A stretch of DNA of 64,000 nucleotides from Reticulitermes speratus (GCA_021186555.1 JAJKFL010000237.1:43508483-43572482); one strand, 5' to 3'. Positions 11,083 through 23,285 are shown, counted from the stretch's first letter. Notes: a model not told the origin generated them from the sequence alone. Translations and numbers: made by a program.

Positions 11083-13280
11083 CTTCGCGCGCTTGTCCTT
11101 TTGATAAGAGTACTATTAACATGAAGATGAGTATGGAGCATTGGAGGAATGATACTGACAGGGGAAACTGAAGTACTGGGAGAGAAACATTATACAGCGT
11201 TGGTGGTAGATGTATGAATGAGTATGGAGCATTGGTGGAATGATACTGACAGGTGAAACTGAAGTACTGGGAGAGAAACATTATACAGCGTTGGTGGTAG
11301 ATGTATGAATTAGTATGGAGCGTTGGTGGAATGATACTGACAGGGGAAACTGAAGTACTGGGAGAGAAACATTATACAGCGTTGGTGGTAGATGTATGAA
11401 TGAGTATGGAGCATTGGTGGAATGATACTGACAGGGGAAACTGAAGTACTGGGAGAGAAACATTATACAGCGTTGGTGGTAGATGTATGAATGAGTATGG
11501 AGCATTGGTGGAATGATACTGACAAGGGAAACTGAAGTACTGGGAAGAAACATTATACAGCGTTGGTGGTAGATGTATGAATGAGTATGGAGCATTGGTG
11601 GAATGATACTGACAGGGGAAACTGAAGTACTGGGAGAGAAACATTATACAGCGTTGGTGGTAGATGTATGAATGAGTATGGAGCATTGGTGGAATGATAC
11701 TGACAGGGGAAACTGAAGTACTGGGAGAGAAACATTATACAGCGTTGGTGGTAGATGTATGAATGAGTATGGAGCATTGGTGGAATGATACTGACAAGGG
11801 AAACTGAAGTACTGGGAGAGAAACATTATACAGCGTTGGTGGTAGATGTATGAATGAGTATGGAGCATTGGTGGAATGATACTGACAGGGGAAACTGAAG
11901 TACTGGAAGAGAAACATTATATAGCGTTGGTGGTAGATGTATGAATGAGTATGGAGCATTGGTGGAATGATACTGACAGGGGAAAACTGAAGAAATGGGA
12001 GAGAAACATTATACAGCGTTGGTGGTAATGTATGAATGAGTATGGAGCATTGGTGGAATGATACTGACAGGGGAAACTGAAGTACTGGGAGAGAAACATT
12101 ATACAGCGTTGGTGGTAGATGAATGAATGAGTATGGAGCAGTGGTGGAATGATACTGACAGGGGAAACTGAGGTACTGGGAGAGAAACATTATACAGCGT
12201 TGGTGGTAGATGTATGAATGAGTATGGAGCAGTGGTGGAATGATACTGACAGGGGAAACTGAGGTACTGGGAGAGAAACATTATACAGCGTTGGTGGTAG
12301 ATGTATGAATGAGTATGGAGCATTGGTGGAATGATACTGACAGGGGAAACTGAAGTACTGGGAGAGAAACATTATACAGCGTTGGTGGTAGATGTATGAA
12401 TGAGTATGGAGCATTGATGGAATGATAATGACAGGGGAAACTGAAGTACTGATAGAGAAACATTATACAGCGTTGGTGGTAGATGTATGAATGAGTATGG
12501 AGCATTGGTGGAATGATACTGACAGGGGAAACTGAAGTACTGGGAGAGAAACATTATACAGCGTTGGTGGTAGATGTATGAATGAGTATGGAGCATTGGT
12601 GGAATGATACTGACAGGGGAAACTGAAGTACTGGAGAGAAACATTATACAGCGTTGGTTGTAGATGTATGAATGAGTATGGAGCATTGGTGGAATGATAC
12701 TGACAGGGGAAAACTGAAGAAATGGGAGAGAAACATTATACAGCGTTGGTGGTAATGTATGAATGAGTATGGAGCATTGGTGGAATGATACTGACAGGGG
12801 AAACTGAAGTACTGGGAGAGAAACATTATACAGCGTTGGTGGTAGATGAATGAATGAGTATGGAGCAGTGGTGGAATGATACTGACAGGGGAAACTGAGG
12901 TACTGGGAGAGAAACATTATACAGCGTTGGTGGTAGATGTATGAATGAGTATGGAGCATTGGTGGAATGATACTGACAGGGGAAAACTGAAGTACTGGGA
13001 GAGAAATATTATACAGCGTTGGTGGTAATGTATGAATGAGTATGGAGCATTGGTGGAATGATACTGACAGGGGAAACTGAAGTACTGGGAGAGAAACATT
13101 ATACAGCGTTGGTGGTAGATGTATGAATGAGTATGGAGCATTGGTGGAATGATACTGACAGAGGAAAACTGAAGTACTGTGAGAGAAACTTGTCACAGTG
13201 CCACTTTGTACCCCACAAATCTCACTTGGACTGATCTGGGATCGAAACCAGGCCGACGACTGACCGCATGAGGCATGGTA
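11083..13280 (-). mobile_element. SINE family 3 with internal 91-bp satellite expansion (array 2)
   Basis: The left edge carries the SINE tail ('gcgcgcttgtccttttgata'). The right edge (13188-13280) carries the middle and tRNA-like head ('gtcacagtgccactttgt', then 'gggatcgaaaccaggcc', the B box on the minus strand). Between them are about 23 units of 91 bp. The element is therefore one SINE whose internal segment has been amplified. Units are more diverse than in array 1, with several 90-bp or 92-bp units. Confidence 0.85.
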
Positions 13281-13309
13281 CGACCAATGAAGCTTTTTGT
13301 TCGTCTAAA

Positions 13310-14085
13310 TCAGATATAAAGGTCCAGTCCGTACCGCGCAGTAAACACACTCCGTCTCAGTTATACAAACCAGTCAGCTAATGTTGTACAGTGAAATAAT
13401 CGCTGTTTGTTCTGAGATCCACACAAAACACATAAGTACAGTCCGTACCGCGCAGTAAACACACTCCGTCTCAGTTATACAAACCAGCCAGTTAATGTTG
13501 TACAGTGAAATAATCGCTGTTTGTTCTGAGATCCACACAAAACACATAAATTCAGTCCGTACCGCGCAGTAAACACACTCCATCTCTGTTATACAAACCA
13601 GTCAGTTAATGCTGTACAGTGAAATAATCGCTGTTTGTTCTGAGATCCACACAAAACACATAAATTCAGTCCGTACCGCGCAGTAAACACACTCCATCTC
13701 TGTTATACAAACCAGTCAGTTAATGCCGTACAGTGAAATAATCGCTGTTTGTTCTGAGATCCACACAAAACACATAAATTCAGTCCGTACCGCGCAGTAA
13801 ACACACTCCGTCTCTGTTATACAAACCAGTCAGTTAATGTTGTACAGTGAAATAATCGCTGTTTGTTCTGAGATCCACACAAAACACATAAATTCAGTCC
13901 GTACCGCGCAGTAAACACACTCCATCTCAGTTATAGAAACCAGTCAGTTAATGCTGTACAGTGAAATAATCGGTTTATTCTGAGATCCACACAAAACACA
14001 TAAATACACTGTGTGGGCAGAACGTAGAATTTGTGAATGTTAAACATGGTGGTAAATATAGTGACCACTGGGCTTTACAGGGTTC
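13310..14085 (-). mobile_element. 114-bp satellite array in TTAA-type element, copy 4
   Basis: About 6 units of the 114-bp repeat, then the conserved end 'cactgtgtgggcagaacg' and 'accactgggctttacaggg'. Several units share the local variant 'cataaattcagtccg', a separate homogenisation from copy 1. 14086-14337 has nothing recognisable. Confidence 0.7.
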
Positions 14086-14337
14086 ATACAATGTCAGTGG
14101 GGGATGACAGCCGCCAGCCTCACAGCACGGTAATGCTCCCTATTTCGAAGGAAGTCTGGGAAGATCAAAACAATCACGTAGCTGAAGCCATGCACGGATG
14201 TTTGAGTCGTGTGTATACATTACGGCAGGTCGCGATGTACACAGCGCTACCCTACACATGTAAATACAGCAAACAGCTGCACGGCGCGGCCCTCGCCGGC
14301 TCCATCTAAATAACATATCAAGATGCACTTCCTACCT

Positions 14338-14970
14338 CACCTCACAGAGAACACACTGCGTCTCAGTTATACAAATCAGTCAGTTAATGTTGTACAGTGA
14401 AATAATCGCTGTTTGTTCTGAGATCCACACAAAACACATAAATACAGTCCGTACCGCGCAGTAAACAAACTCCGTCTCAGTTATACAAACCAGTCAGTTA
14501 ATGCTGTACAGTGAAATAATCGCTGTTTGTTCTGAGATCCACACAAAACACATAAATACAGTCCGTACCGCGCAGTAAACACACTCCGTCTCAGTTATAC
14601 AAACCAGTCAGTTAATGCTGTACAGTGAAATAATCGCTGTTTGTTCTCAGATCCACACAAAACACACAAATACAGTCCGTACCGCGCAGTAAACACACTC
14701 CGTCTCAGTTATACAAACCAGTCAGTTAATGCTGTACAGTGAAATAATCGCTGTTTGTTCTGAGATCCACACAAAACACATAAATACAGTCCGTACCGCG
14801 CAGTAAACACACTCCGTCTCAGTTATACAAACCAGTCAGCTAATGCTGTACAGTGAAATAATCGCTGTTTGTTCTGAGATCCACACAAAACACGTAAATA
14901 CACTGTGTGGGCAAAACGTAAAATTTGTGAATGTTAAACATGGTGGTACATATAGTAACCGCTGTTTTTG
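14338..14970 (-). mobile_element. 114-bp satellite array in TTAA-type element, copy 5
   Basis: About 5 units; the conserved right end 'cactgtgtgggcaaaacg' is at 14908. The left end is diverged ('cacctcacagagaacac'). 14971-15750 holds no clear feature apart from a 25-bp scrap of the unit near 15583. Confidence 0.7.
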
Positions 14971-15750
14971 AAATGGCTTCTAAACACTTACCGTCATTTC
15001 TTTCCCAGCACTGTCACTCTCTTTACTTCAAGTTAGACAACAATTCCATACACAAAGTTACGTCAGTAAACATATAATCAGTCACACAAAAGTGGCAATC
15101 AGTAATGGAGGTAAAGTTGGCCCTGTGCCTAAGCAAGTACGACGCCATGTTAACGTAGGGGGAGTGCAGGTACAGCTCCATGCATTCTCGTGAAGCAAGA
15201 TAACGGTGAATTTTCAGTTTCACACTCCAGTTGTCATAACTCCGGGAAACAGCCCCCGTGGAGGCCCTAAAGCCAGTCTGCACGCTGTTGAGCAGCGCCT
15301 ATCGTAAATCGAACCCTGGTTCCTCGGTCGTGAGCTATGTCGACTGCCTAACAAGAAGTTTTGTTGACGCCAGGCACACGTCAGTGCGATGTCACTAAAG
15401 CACGTAGCAGCTGAGATCAAGACCGCTGTGAGAACTTAATTGTCGCCAGGTAATAACCAGTCAAAAAGGCGGGCCATGAATTCAGTGCATGTACGTAATA
15501 GGCCACGTCCTGCTGACGTCATTAGCACAGTGAGCCCTTTTAAGACCACCAACATTATCCTAATGGTATTCAAAAGCTCAGATCGTACCGCGCAGTAAAC
15601 ACTCTCCGTCCACATCTGCACCTATCGTGACACATTCAGCACGCAGTACCCTCCGTGAGGTCAGGACCACTTCGTGCCACCTCCTTTCCGATCCATTATT
15701 CACTACGATGAACGCTATATAACATTTTTACCCAAACTAAATAATAAAGA

Positions 15751-15936
15751 TAAAGCACTCCCATTACAGGCCTGGACAGGCCCTTAGGGTTCCAGGAGGT
15801 TGAGGCTACCAGATTTATAGACAATCGGCACATGAAGGTGGTAAGGTTGCCAGCCCTACGCACCGGCCGCCTTTACCCCCCAGGAAATACTCCTGATACT
15901 CATTTCTGTTAGAGGCTGAGTCGACCCCAGGGCCAA
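15751..15936 (-). mobile_element. SINE family 1 fragment (3' half)
   Basis: Shares 'cccattacaggcctggacag' and the following body with the SINE at 5313-5590 but lacks the tRNA-like head. It stops at 'cagggccaaactg'. Confidence 0.75.
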
Positions 15937-15984
15937 ACTGAACAAACCTTTCTGCAAAGCGGTCACTGTCCAAGCCATGACATC

Positions 15985-16122
15985 ATATGTGGGAGAGGTA
16001 CAGCTGCAGGTATTTTCAACCTCAACACTAGAGGGAGGTAAGTGGTCAGCTTCACGCCCTAGCCGCCTTACCCCCCGTACCTACTGAACAGAAGGCTGGG
16101 TGGACCCCTGGATCTGGTCTTA
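15985..16122 (-). mobile_element. SINE family 2 fragment, diverged
   Basis: Matches, in reverse, the body of the family 2 SINE at 55045-55345: 'gccttaccccc', 'gaacagaaggctgggtgg' and 'cccctggatctggtct' align in order. It is old. 16123-16440 has no recognised feature. Confidence 0.55.
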
Positions 16123-16440
16123 AACCACACTGAGTGCAACAAACTGCTCTGCCACCTCAGAGGTTCGCACAGTAAGTGGCGTCTTGCTGACATCTAACAG
16201 AGCGATATTGCGCTCGGTTGCCGTCGCCACATAAGGCGGAGTGCCAGGGAGTTCCACGGTGCTCACAATTCGTATGAAATCAGAGGTCGCTACTTGGACT
16301 TGCTGTAGGTTCAGAGAGCCATTGATTTTTATTTGAAAGGAACCGACGACACGGCAGCGCGCACTGCGGCTTTTCAACCGATTCACACTTCCACAATGTA
16401 AATATAAGGGGTTCTAAAACTGGGGTTCACAGGGTCCATG

Positions 16441-16628
16441 CAGTGCCGGTCTTAGCAAACGCGGGGCCCGATTGTAATCCTTGTGGCGGGCCCCTAAAAG
16501 TTACTGCGCAGAGCAACAGAACGACCAACGTTTTGGCAAGTTATAAAGCCATTATAAAATTTAATAATGCGTGGGGCCCTCGTAAGCGTGGGGCCCGATA
16601 GCGTCAAATGGGCCCAAGGCCGGTCCTG
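16441..16628. mobile_element. hAT-like MITE with terminal inverted repeats and 8-bp flank repeat
   Basis: The left end 'cagtgccggtcttag' is mirrored by the right end 'aaggccggtcctg', and both subterminal regions carry GGGGCCC motifs. The flanking 8-mers 'ggtccatg' and 'gttccgtg' match at 6 of 8 positions, fitting an aged 8-bp duplication. No coding capacity. From 16629 to 17045 nothing is recognised. Confidence 0.6.
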
Positions 16629-17045
16629 GTTCCGTGCAAGGGTCCAACACACACCCAACATATTTATATCAAAATCCAGTTTATAATCTCAGTGTTTCAC
16701 TGCAAGCAGCAAACGTCGCAGCGCTGTTGCCACGCAGCTGGACGTCTTACGCGTGTTGCGTCACCAACCGCGTGCCTGCGTACACGCAGTAAACGTTAAC
16801 GGTACTAACGACACGTCACAGGCTTGTGCAGAACTGAGGTAATGCTGTGACGACTGCCTCAGTCGAAACGTCCATATTAAACGAACTGCCTCGAACAGAA
16901 TCTTTCGCAATGAGCTGACAGACGTTCAACTGCGCTTCCCACACCACAATGTTCATACCCGTGTCAACATAAATTCTCGCAGATCGTTTCTTCAATATCA
17001 GTTTTACATTTTGTTTAACGTTGTGCTCACCGTGCATTTTGGTAA

Positions 17046-17308
17046 CACTCAACAATTAAACCAACAATGCACTTTATGTCTTAAGCATATCCATTAACCC
17101 TACACATGTTTCGGCTGCAATAGAGCCATCATCAGGGGTTCAAGGTCACATTCAATTCAACATTCACTACTGATACCAAATGGATTAGTGAATGTTGAAG
17201 TAAATGTGACCTTGAACCCTGATGATGGAACTACTGCAGCCGAAACATGTGTAGGGTTAATGGATATGCTTAAGACATAAAGTGCATTGTTGGTTTACTT
17301 GTTGAGCG
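17046..17308. mobile_element. Foldback element, family B (hammerhead-bearing)
   Basis: Arms of about 110 bp face each other: 'caacaatgcactttatgtct' at the left returns inverted near 17275-17295. Each arm carries a hammerhead-like core. The central spacer is about 40 bp ('actgataccaaatgg'). Confidence 0.8.
17096..17140 (-). ncRNA. Hammerhead-ribozyme-like motif, copy 1
   Basis: Read on the minus strand: stem I AACCC pairs with GGGTT; then CTGATGA; one extra T; stem II GGCT/AGCC; then GAAA; then a very short stem III (CATG or CATGTG) before the second stem I strand. The order and pairing match a type with a minimal stem III. The plus-strand partner in the other arm (17215-17255) has lost one C and most of stem II. 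Activity is inferred only. Confidence 0.5.
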
Positions 17309-17339
17309 ATCAGTTTTACAATTTGCCCCTTCCGTGTAT

Positions 17340-17620
17340 GAAGCTTTCGGTAGCTCAGTCAGAATAGTGACTAGGCTACAGGGTGCATGATTCGGCGTCC
17401 ATTTCCGACAGGGCCAACAGTTTTTTTGGGATTGACCTAAACGTCCAGACCCGCTCTGAGACCCACCCAAACCCCTATCAAGTGGAAACTGGAGTTAACG
17501 CGACTGGGGTGTGAACTTGACCTCTCACCTCCATCTAGAGCCGAGGTTACGAATGAGTGGAGATATACCGCTGCTCCCGCTGTATGTCTTCATGGCGTGC
17601 ACGGAGACAGTTGTACATCA
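17340..17620 (+). mobile_element. SINE family 2-like, diverged
   Basis: A tRNA-like A box ('ggtagctcagtcagaatag') is followed at about 17440 by a body matching family 2 ('gtccagacccgctctgag', 'ccatctagagccgaggtta'). The 3' part is degraded. 17621-18009 has nothing recognised. Confidence 0.55.
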
Positions 17621-18009
17621 TTCATGCTAAACGCCACACCCATCGTCTGGCCACGTAAACTTGACACAATACATAAGTCGCTAGACCCTGCGGTAGGCCG
17701 TACTGTGATTAAGCCGGCCGGCAGCCAGGCTTACTAAGGAAGCCAGATCGCGAGCAAGAAGCTGCAACAGTTGCTGCACCCTCGTGGCCATCGATCTGAC
17801 TGAGGGAGAGGTACAGGCTGGCTGCAGCTGCACCCACAGGGTGCACACGAACTGCGTTCACACTGAAGCTGAAAAGTGGTAACGATCTGCGTAAATGGCG
17901 TGACACAGTGCGTCGTGTTTGTTGTGTGTTGAGCGTCTGTGAGAGTGATGAGAGTGACAGCACTTTGTGTGCAGTGCTGTCCGATATCAGAGAGAGCAGT
18001 GTTTTGTTT

Positions 18010-19661
18010 GAAGGTTCCCAGGCTTCGCCCGCTTGTCCTTCTGTTAATAGTAGTATTAAGAGTAAGTTGAGTATGGAGCATTGGTGGAATGATACTGACA
18101 GGGGAAACTGAAGTACTGGCAGAGAAACATTATACAGCGTTGGTGGTAGATGTATGAATGAGTATGGAGCATTGGTGGAATGATACTGACAGGGGAAACT
18201 GAAGTACTGGGAGAGAAACATTATACAGCGTTGGTGGTAGATGGATGAATGAGTATGGAGCACTGGTGGAATGATACTGACAGGGGAAACTGAAGTACTG
18301 GGAGAGAAACATTATACAGCGTTGGTGGTAGATGTATGAATGAGTATGGAGCATTGGTGGAATGATACTGACAGGGGAAACTGAAGTACTGGGAGAGAAA
18401 CATTATACAGCGTTGGTGGTAGATGTATGAATGAGTATGGAGCATTGGTGGAATGATACTGACAGGGGAAACTGAAGTACTGGGAGAGAAACATTATACA
18501 GCGTTGGTGGTAGATGAATGACTGAGTATGGAGCATTGGTGGAATGATACTGACAGGGGAAACTGAAGTACTGGGAGAGAAACATTATACAGCGTTGGTG
18601 GTAGATGGATGAATGAGTATGGAGCATTGGTGGAATGATACTGACAGGGGAAACTGAAGTACTGGGAGAGAAACATTATACAGCGTTGGTGGTAGATGTA
18701 TGAATGAGTATGGAGCATTGGTGGAATGATACTGACAGGGGAAACTGAAGTACTGGGAGAGAAACATTATACAGCGTTGGTGGTAGATGAATGAATGAGT
18801 ATGGAGCATTGGTGGAATGATACTGACAGGGGAAACTGAAGTACTGGGAGAGAAACATTATACAGCGTTGGTGGTAGATGGATGAATGAGTATGGAGCAT
18901 TGGTGGAATGATACTGACAGGGGAAACTGAAGTACTGGGAGAGAAACATTATACAGCGTCGGTGGTAGATGGATGAATGAGTAAGGAGCATTGGTGGAAT
19001 GATACTGACAGGGGAAACTGAAGTACTGGGAGAGAAACATTATACAGCGTTGGTGGTAGATGGATGAATGAGTATGGAGCATTGGTGGAATGATACTGAC
19101 AGGGGAAACTGAAGTACTGGGAGAGAAACATTATACAGCGTTGGTGGTAGATGTATGAATGAGTATGGAGCATTGGTGGAATGATACTGACAGGGGAGAC
19201 TGAAGTACTGGGAGAGAAACATTATACAGCGTTGGTGGTAGATGTATGAATGAGTATGGAGCATTGGTGGAATGATACTGACAGGGGAAACTGAAGTACT
19301 GGGAGAGAAACATTATACAGCGTTGGTGGTAGATGGATGAATGAGTATGGAGCATTGGTAGAATGATACTGACAGGGGAAACTGAAGTACTGGGAGAGAA
19401 ACATTATACAGCGTTGGTGGTAGATGTATGAATGAGTATGGAGCATTGGTGGAATGATACTGACAGGGGAAACTGAAGTACTGGGAGAGAAACATTATAC
19501 AGCGTTGGTGGTAGATGTATGAATGAGTATGGAGCATTGGTGGAATGATACTGACAGGGGAAACTGAAGTACTGGGAGAAAACCTGTCACAGTGACACTT
19601 TGTCCACCACAAATCTCACATGCACTGTCCTGAGATCGAACCCGGGCCTACGCAGTGTGAG
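18010..19661 (-). mobile_element. SINE family 3 with internal 91-bp satellite expansion (array 3)
   Basis: The SINE tail ('gaaggttcccaggcttcgcc') is at the left edge. The SINE middle and tRNA-like head ('acctgtcacagtgacactt', 'gagatcgaacccgggcc') are at the right edge. About 17 units of 91 bp lie between. Units alternate 'gtagatgtatg', 'gtagatggatg' and 'gtagatgaatg' without a clear higher order. It has the same architecture as array 2 at a different locus. Confidence 0.87.
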
Positions 19662-19715
19662 ACTAATTGTACTAATAAAAGTAGTGTGCGTGTCTGTGTG
19701 TATGGACTGGATTTC

Positions 19716-19826
19716 AATGGCTCAGGACAGGGTCCAGAGAAGGCTTTCGTGGACACGGTAATGAACATTCAGGTTCCGTAAGAGGCGTGAAATTCCTTAT
19801 TACCTGAGCAACTGTCAGCTTTCCAA
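19716..19826 (+). mobile_element. LINE family A 3' end fragment
   Basis: 'ggacacggtaatgaacattc' and 'gagcaactgtcagctttcc' match, reversed, the 3' region of family A at 22805-23150 and 37537-38040. 19827-20375 shows nothing recognisable. Confidence 0.6.
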
Positions 19827-20375
19827 GACAGCTGTTCGTTTGAAGCCAAAAGCAGAGAGGAGACCAAAAGGTGCGGGGAGAAGAACGACAGCAGTACAGC
19901 AGTTACTGTGAACTGCGATACAGACCGCGCAGTATCGCATGCTGGACATGACGACTGACCCGCGCAGCTGGCTTGCGGACAGAAGGTGCGTAGCGATATG
20001 AAAGGCATGCTACGTCTCGCTGGTCTGTGTCAGTTACTGACCAGAACGTGCTGTGGCCTGTGCAGAGGAGCAGGTTAGCTCAGGTTGTCACTGTCAGTCG
20101 CAAATCTGCGCACAACTGGGTCAGTTGGCAAGTGCGAACTGCTAAACTGATGTTCATTAAAGTTTTTATCGGTGAGTTGCACCAACATTTTTCTGCACAT
20201 GCCAATTTTGGTTAAAATCGGACAGCACGAAGACGTACACACGTTTGTGTGCGCATACGCAGAGTAACTGAAGGATAGTGTTTGGACCAGAAGATTTGGT
20301 ACAGAGAAATTAAACACACATTTCATGCCCAATACACGTTTTCCCACAAGCCTTGCTATTCTCGAGACATATCGG

Positions 20376-21320
20376 TTATATAAACAGTCAGTTAATGTTG
20401 TACAGTGAAATAATCGCTGTTTGTTCTGAGATCCACACAAAACACATAAATACAGTCCGTACCGCGCAGTAAACACACTCCGTCTCAGTTATACAAACCA
20501 GTCAGTTAATGTTGTACAGTGAAATAATCGCTGTTTGTTCTGAGATCCACACAAAACACATAAATACAGTCCGTACCGCGCAGTAAACACACTCCGTCTC
20601 AGTTATACAAACCAGTCAGTTAATGTTGTACAGTGAAATAATCGCTGTTTGTTCTGAGATCCACACAAAACACATAAATACAGTTCGTACCGCGCAGTAA
20701 ACACACTCCGTCTCAGTTATACAAACCAGTCAGTTAATGTTGTACAGTGAAATAATCGCTGTTTGTTCTGAGATCCACACAAAACACATAAATACAGTTC
20801 GTACCGCGCAGTAAACACACTCCGTCTCAGTTATACAAACCAGTCAGTTAATGTTGTACAGTGAAATAATCGCTGTTTGTTCTGAGATCCACACAAAACA
20901 CATAAATACAGTTCGTACCGCGCAGTAAACACACTCCGTCTCGGTTATACAAACCAGTCAGTTAATGCTGTACAGTGAAATAATCGCTGTTTGTTCTGAG
21001 ATCCACACAAAACACATAAATACAGTCCGTACCGCGCAGTAAACACACTACGTCTCAGTTATACAAACCAGTCAGTTAATGCTGTACAGTGAAATAATCG
21101 CTGTTTGTTCTGAGATCCACACAAAACACATAAATACAGTCCGTACCGCGCAGTAAACACACTCCGTCTCAGTTATACAAACCAGTCAGTTAATGCTGTA
21201 CAGTGAAATAATCGCTGTTTGTTCTGAGATCCACACAAAACACATAAATACACTGTGTGGGCAGAACGTAGAATTTGTGACTGTTAAACATGGTGGTACA
21301 TACAATTACCAAATATGCTT
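20376..21320 (-). mobile_element. 114-bp satellite array in TTAA-type element, copy 6
   Basis: About 8 units, starting at 'aaacagtcagttaatgttg' and ending in the conserved 'cactgtgtgggcagaacg' end. Three neighbouring units share 'acagttcgtaccg' instead of 'acagtccgtaccg', a local lineage. Confidence 0.7.
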
Positions 21321-21522
21321 CGCATAATTAATGAAGTCAGATATTTAAATTTCGAGATGTTTCCGGCAAGTCCTTACAAATTCGCATTAATCAGACACGC
21401 AAGCAACCTCCTAAGGCACCTACACCAGCCAAACAATGATGGCCCCAGTGTAAGGTCCTGGGTTCTAAAAGAAACCGTATCGAACATTTTGTGCACTGTC
21501 TGGCCCACATCGATCGAAGTCG

Positions 21523-21539
21523 GGAGGGGGGGGGGGGGG
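21523..21539. repeat. Poly-G run in an otherwise featureless stretch
   Basis: 'gggaggggggggggggg'-type tract. The rest of 21321-22026 has no gene or repeat I recognise. Confidence 0.6.
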
Positions 21540-22026
21540 TGCACAAAAAATGGAGAGTAGCTTGGAAAACTTTGTTAAGCACTGGGCATGCGCACTGCAG
21601 TCGTGCATGTATGATACATGCGTAAGTAAACTGCGTGCTGCTGTCCGTGTTCCGTGGCTGGCAAGCTGATACCGGCCGTAACACGAAGCGAGGAAATAGC
21701 TTATTACTCATTTTGATTTCATTCTATTCTCACATCCGCCGAATTACGAACAGTGTTTACCGGCGGCCTAACGCAACACTGTCATACAGCCAGCAACAGC
21801 GGTCCCTACTTCACACGCCATTTCTCTTAACTACGTTCTATCGCAATAGATGTAACAAGTTAGTACACAATGCAACGCTTCGAACAGCGACAGAACGTGT
21901 CTGTAATTACGATCAGCTGCATGTGTTTGTGTCACATTTGTGTCCACAACTTCTGTCGTTGCGATAAACATTTAGCGAGTTACTGTCGAGATCTGTGTAC
22001 AAACTTACGTGTCTGGGTAAAGAGCA

Positions 22027-22323
22027 AAGCAATCCCATTACAGACCTGGACAGGCCCTTAAGGTTCCAGGAGGTTGAGGCTCCCAGATTTATAGACAATC
22101 GGCACATGAAGGTGGTAAGGTTGTCAGCCCTACGCACCGGCCGCCTTTACCCCCCTGGAAATATTCCTGGTACTCATTTCTGTTAGAGGCTGAGTCGACC
22201 CCAGGGCCATAGTGCGACCGGAAGGATTATGTCAATGAAAAATTCCAATGACACCATCGGGAATCGAACCCGCGACTTTCCGGCTTGTAGAGCAGTGCCT
22301 CAACCAACTGCGCCACCGCGTGT
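22027..22323 (-). mobile_element. SINE family 1, near full length
   Basis: Minus-strand head with the B box (seen here as 'gggaatcgaacccgcgac') and A box ('caaccaactgcgccaccgcg'), and the complete body. It is the best reference for the family alongside 5313-5590. 22324-22569 holds nothing else except a short GACA run near 22455. Confidence 0.88.
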
Positions 22324-22569
22324 GTGGGTGCTGGTGTAAAGTGTGTTGTTGTTGTGTTGTCTGAGCTATAACTGCAATATGTCGGCATATTTTGGAACTC
22401 AAATATATCAAATGCCATGAAAATTCGTTAAACAGTTCTCCAGTTACTACAAGCAGACAGACAGACAGACAAAACACGCTGAAGCTAATAAACGCATTTT
22501 TGAAATTTTTTCGATGTAGAGGCGCTAACAATGGATATGTGCCAAAAGACTTATAATTCGTGAACATAT

Positions 22570-22658
22570 ATATACAGGGCATACACAAAAGAATGGTGCG
22601 GTTTCAATAGTATTCACTATTGAAACCGCACCATTCTTTTGTGTATACCCTGTATACA
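22570..22658. mobile_element. Foldback element, family C (about 90 bp palindrome)
   Basis: 'acagggcatacacaaaagaa' is mirrored by 'ttcttttgtgtataccctgt'. The arms are nearly perfect with almost no spacer. A second copy with a longer spacer is at 47256-47345. Confidence 0.8.
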
Positions 22659-22804
22659 TAACTTCTGACAACAGTTCGCAGCGCCACACACGACGTCATA
22701 ATTCTGTCAACTTAAAATCCCCACTGGACACAAAACGTAGCCAATGTACCAAAATAAACAGCCCCAAATCGCATTCACGGTGTACCGAACTCTTTAAACA
22801 TATA

Positions 22805-23150
22805 ACTGCATCAAGCAAAATGTTTCTTTTGAAAGCTAACAGTTTCTCATCTAGTCAACATATTCTATGCATTTTATGGAACCCAAATGTTCATTACCGT
22901 GTCCACAAAAGCCCGTCACTCTTCCCTGTCCTGAGACAGGTTAATCCAGCCAACGCACTCCCTATTTTTAAAGATCCATTCTAATATTATCCTCCCATTT
23001 ACGTCTAGGGCTTCCAAGCGACCTTTTTCCTTCAGGTTGCCCCACCAAAACCATGTATGTACTTCTATCCCACACGTGCAACATGCCCCGCCCATCTCAT
23101 CCTCCTTGTTACTGAAGTCTTTAACCTCCCAAGAAATTACCCAAATTGCC
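22805..23150 (-). mobile_element. LINE family A 3' end fragment
   Basis: The minus strand encodes WFWWGNLKEKGRLEALDVNG and [19 protein letters not shown], the end of the family A C-terminal region, then the 3' UTR shared with 26280-26525 and 37537-38040. Frame-disrupted and truncated. Confidence 0.7.
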
Positions 23151-23285
23151 CGGTTAAAGCTGTTTATGAAAACAGTCGCCGTTTGTGACAATATTTTGTA
23201 TGTATTTTCACCACTCCGCATGCCTGCTACACGCCTACCTATCTAATAATCCTACATTTTATCACCCTATCCGAAATAGCATGGC

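Noticed and set aside
16120..16386. 88-codon minus-strand frame
   Set aside because: No recognised family, no splice or promoter context; sits among SINE and MITE remnants.
16816..17055. 79-codon minus-strand frame beside a foldback
   Set aside because: Only the first few residues (MHGE) recur beside other foldbacks; recorded as a flank observation rather than a gene.
22240..22323. tRNA gene (A and B boxes)
   Set aside because: The head lacks a pairing acceptor stem and is followed by a SINE body shared with other copies; the same holds for 5318, 23470, 39120 and 55050.
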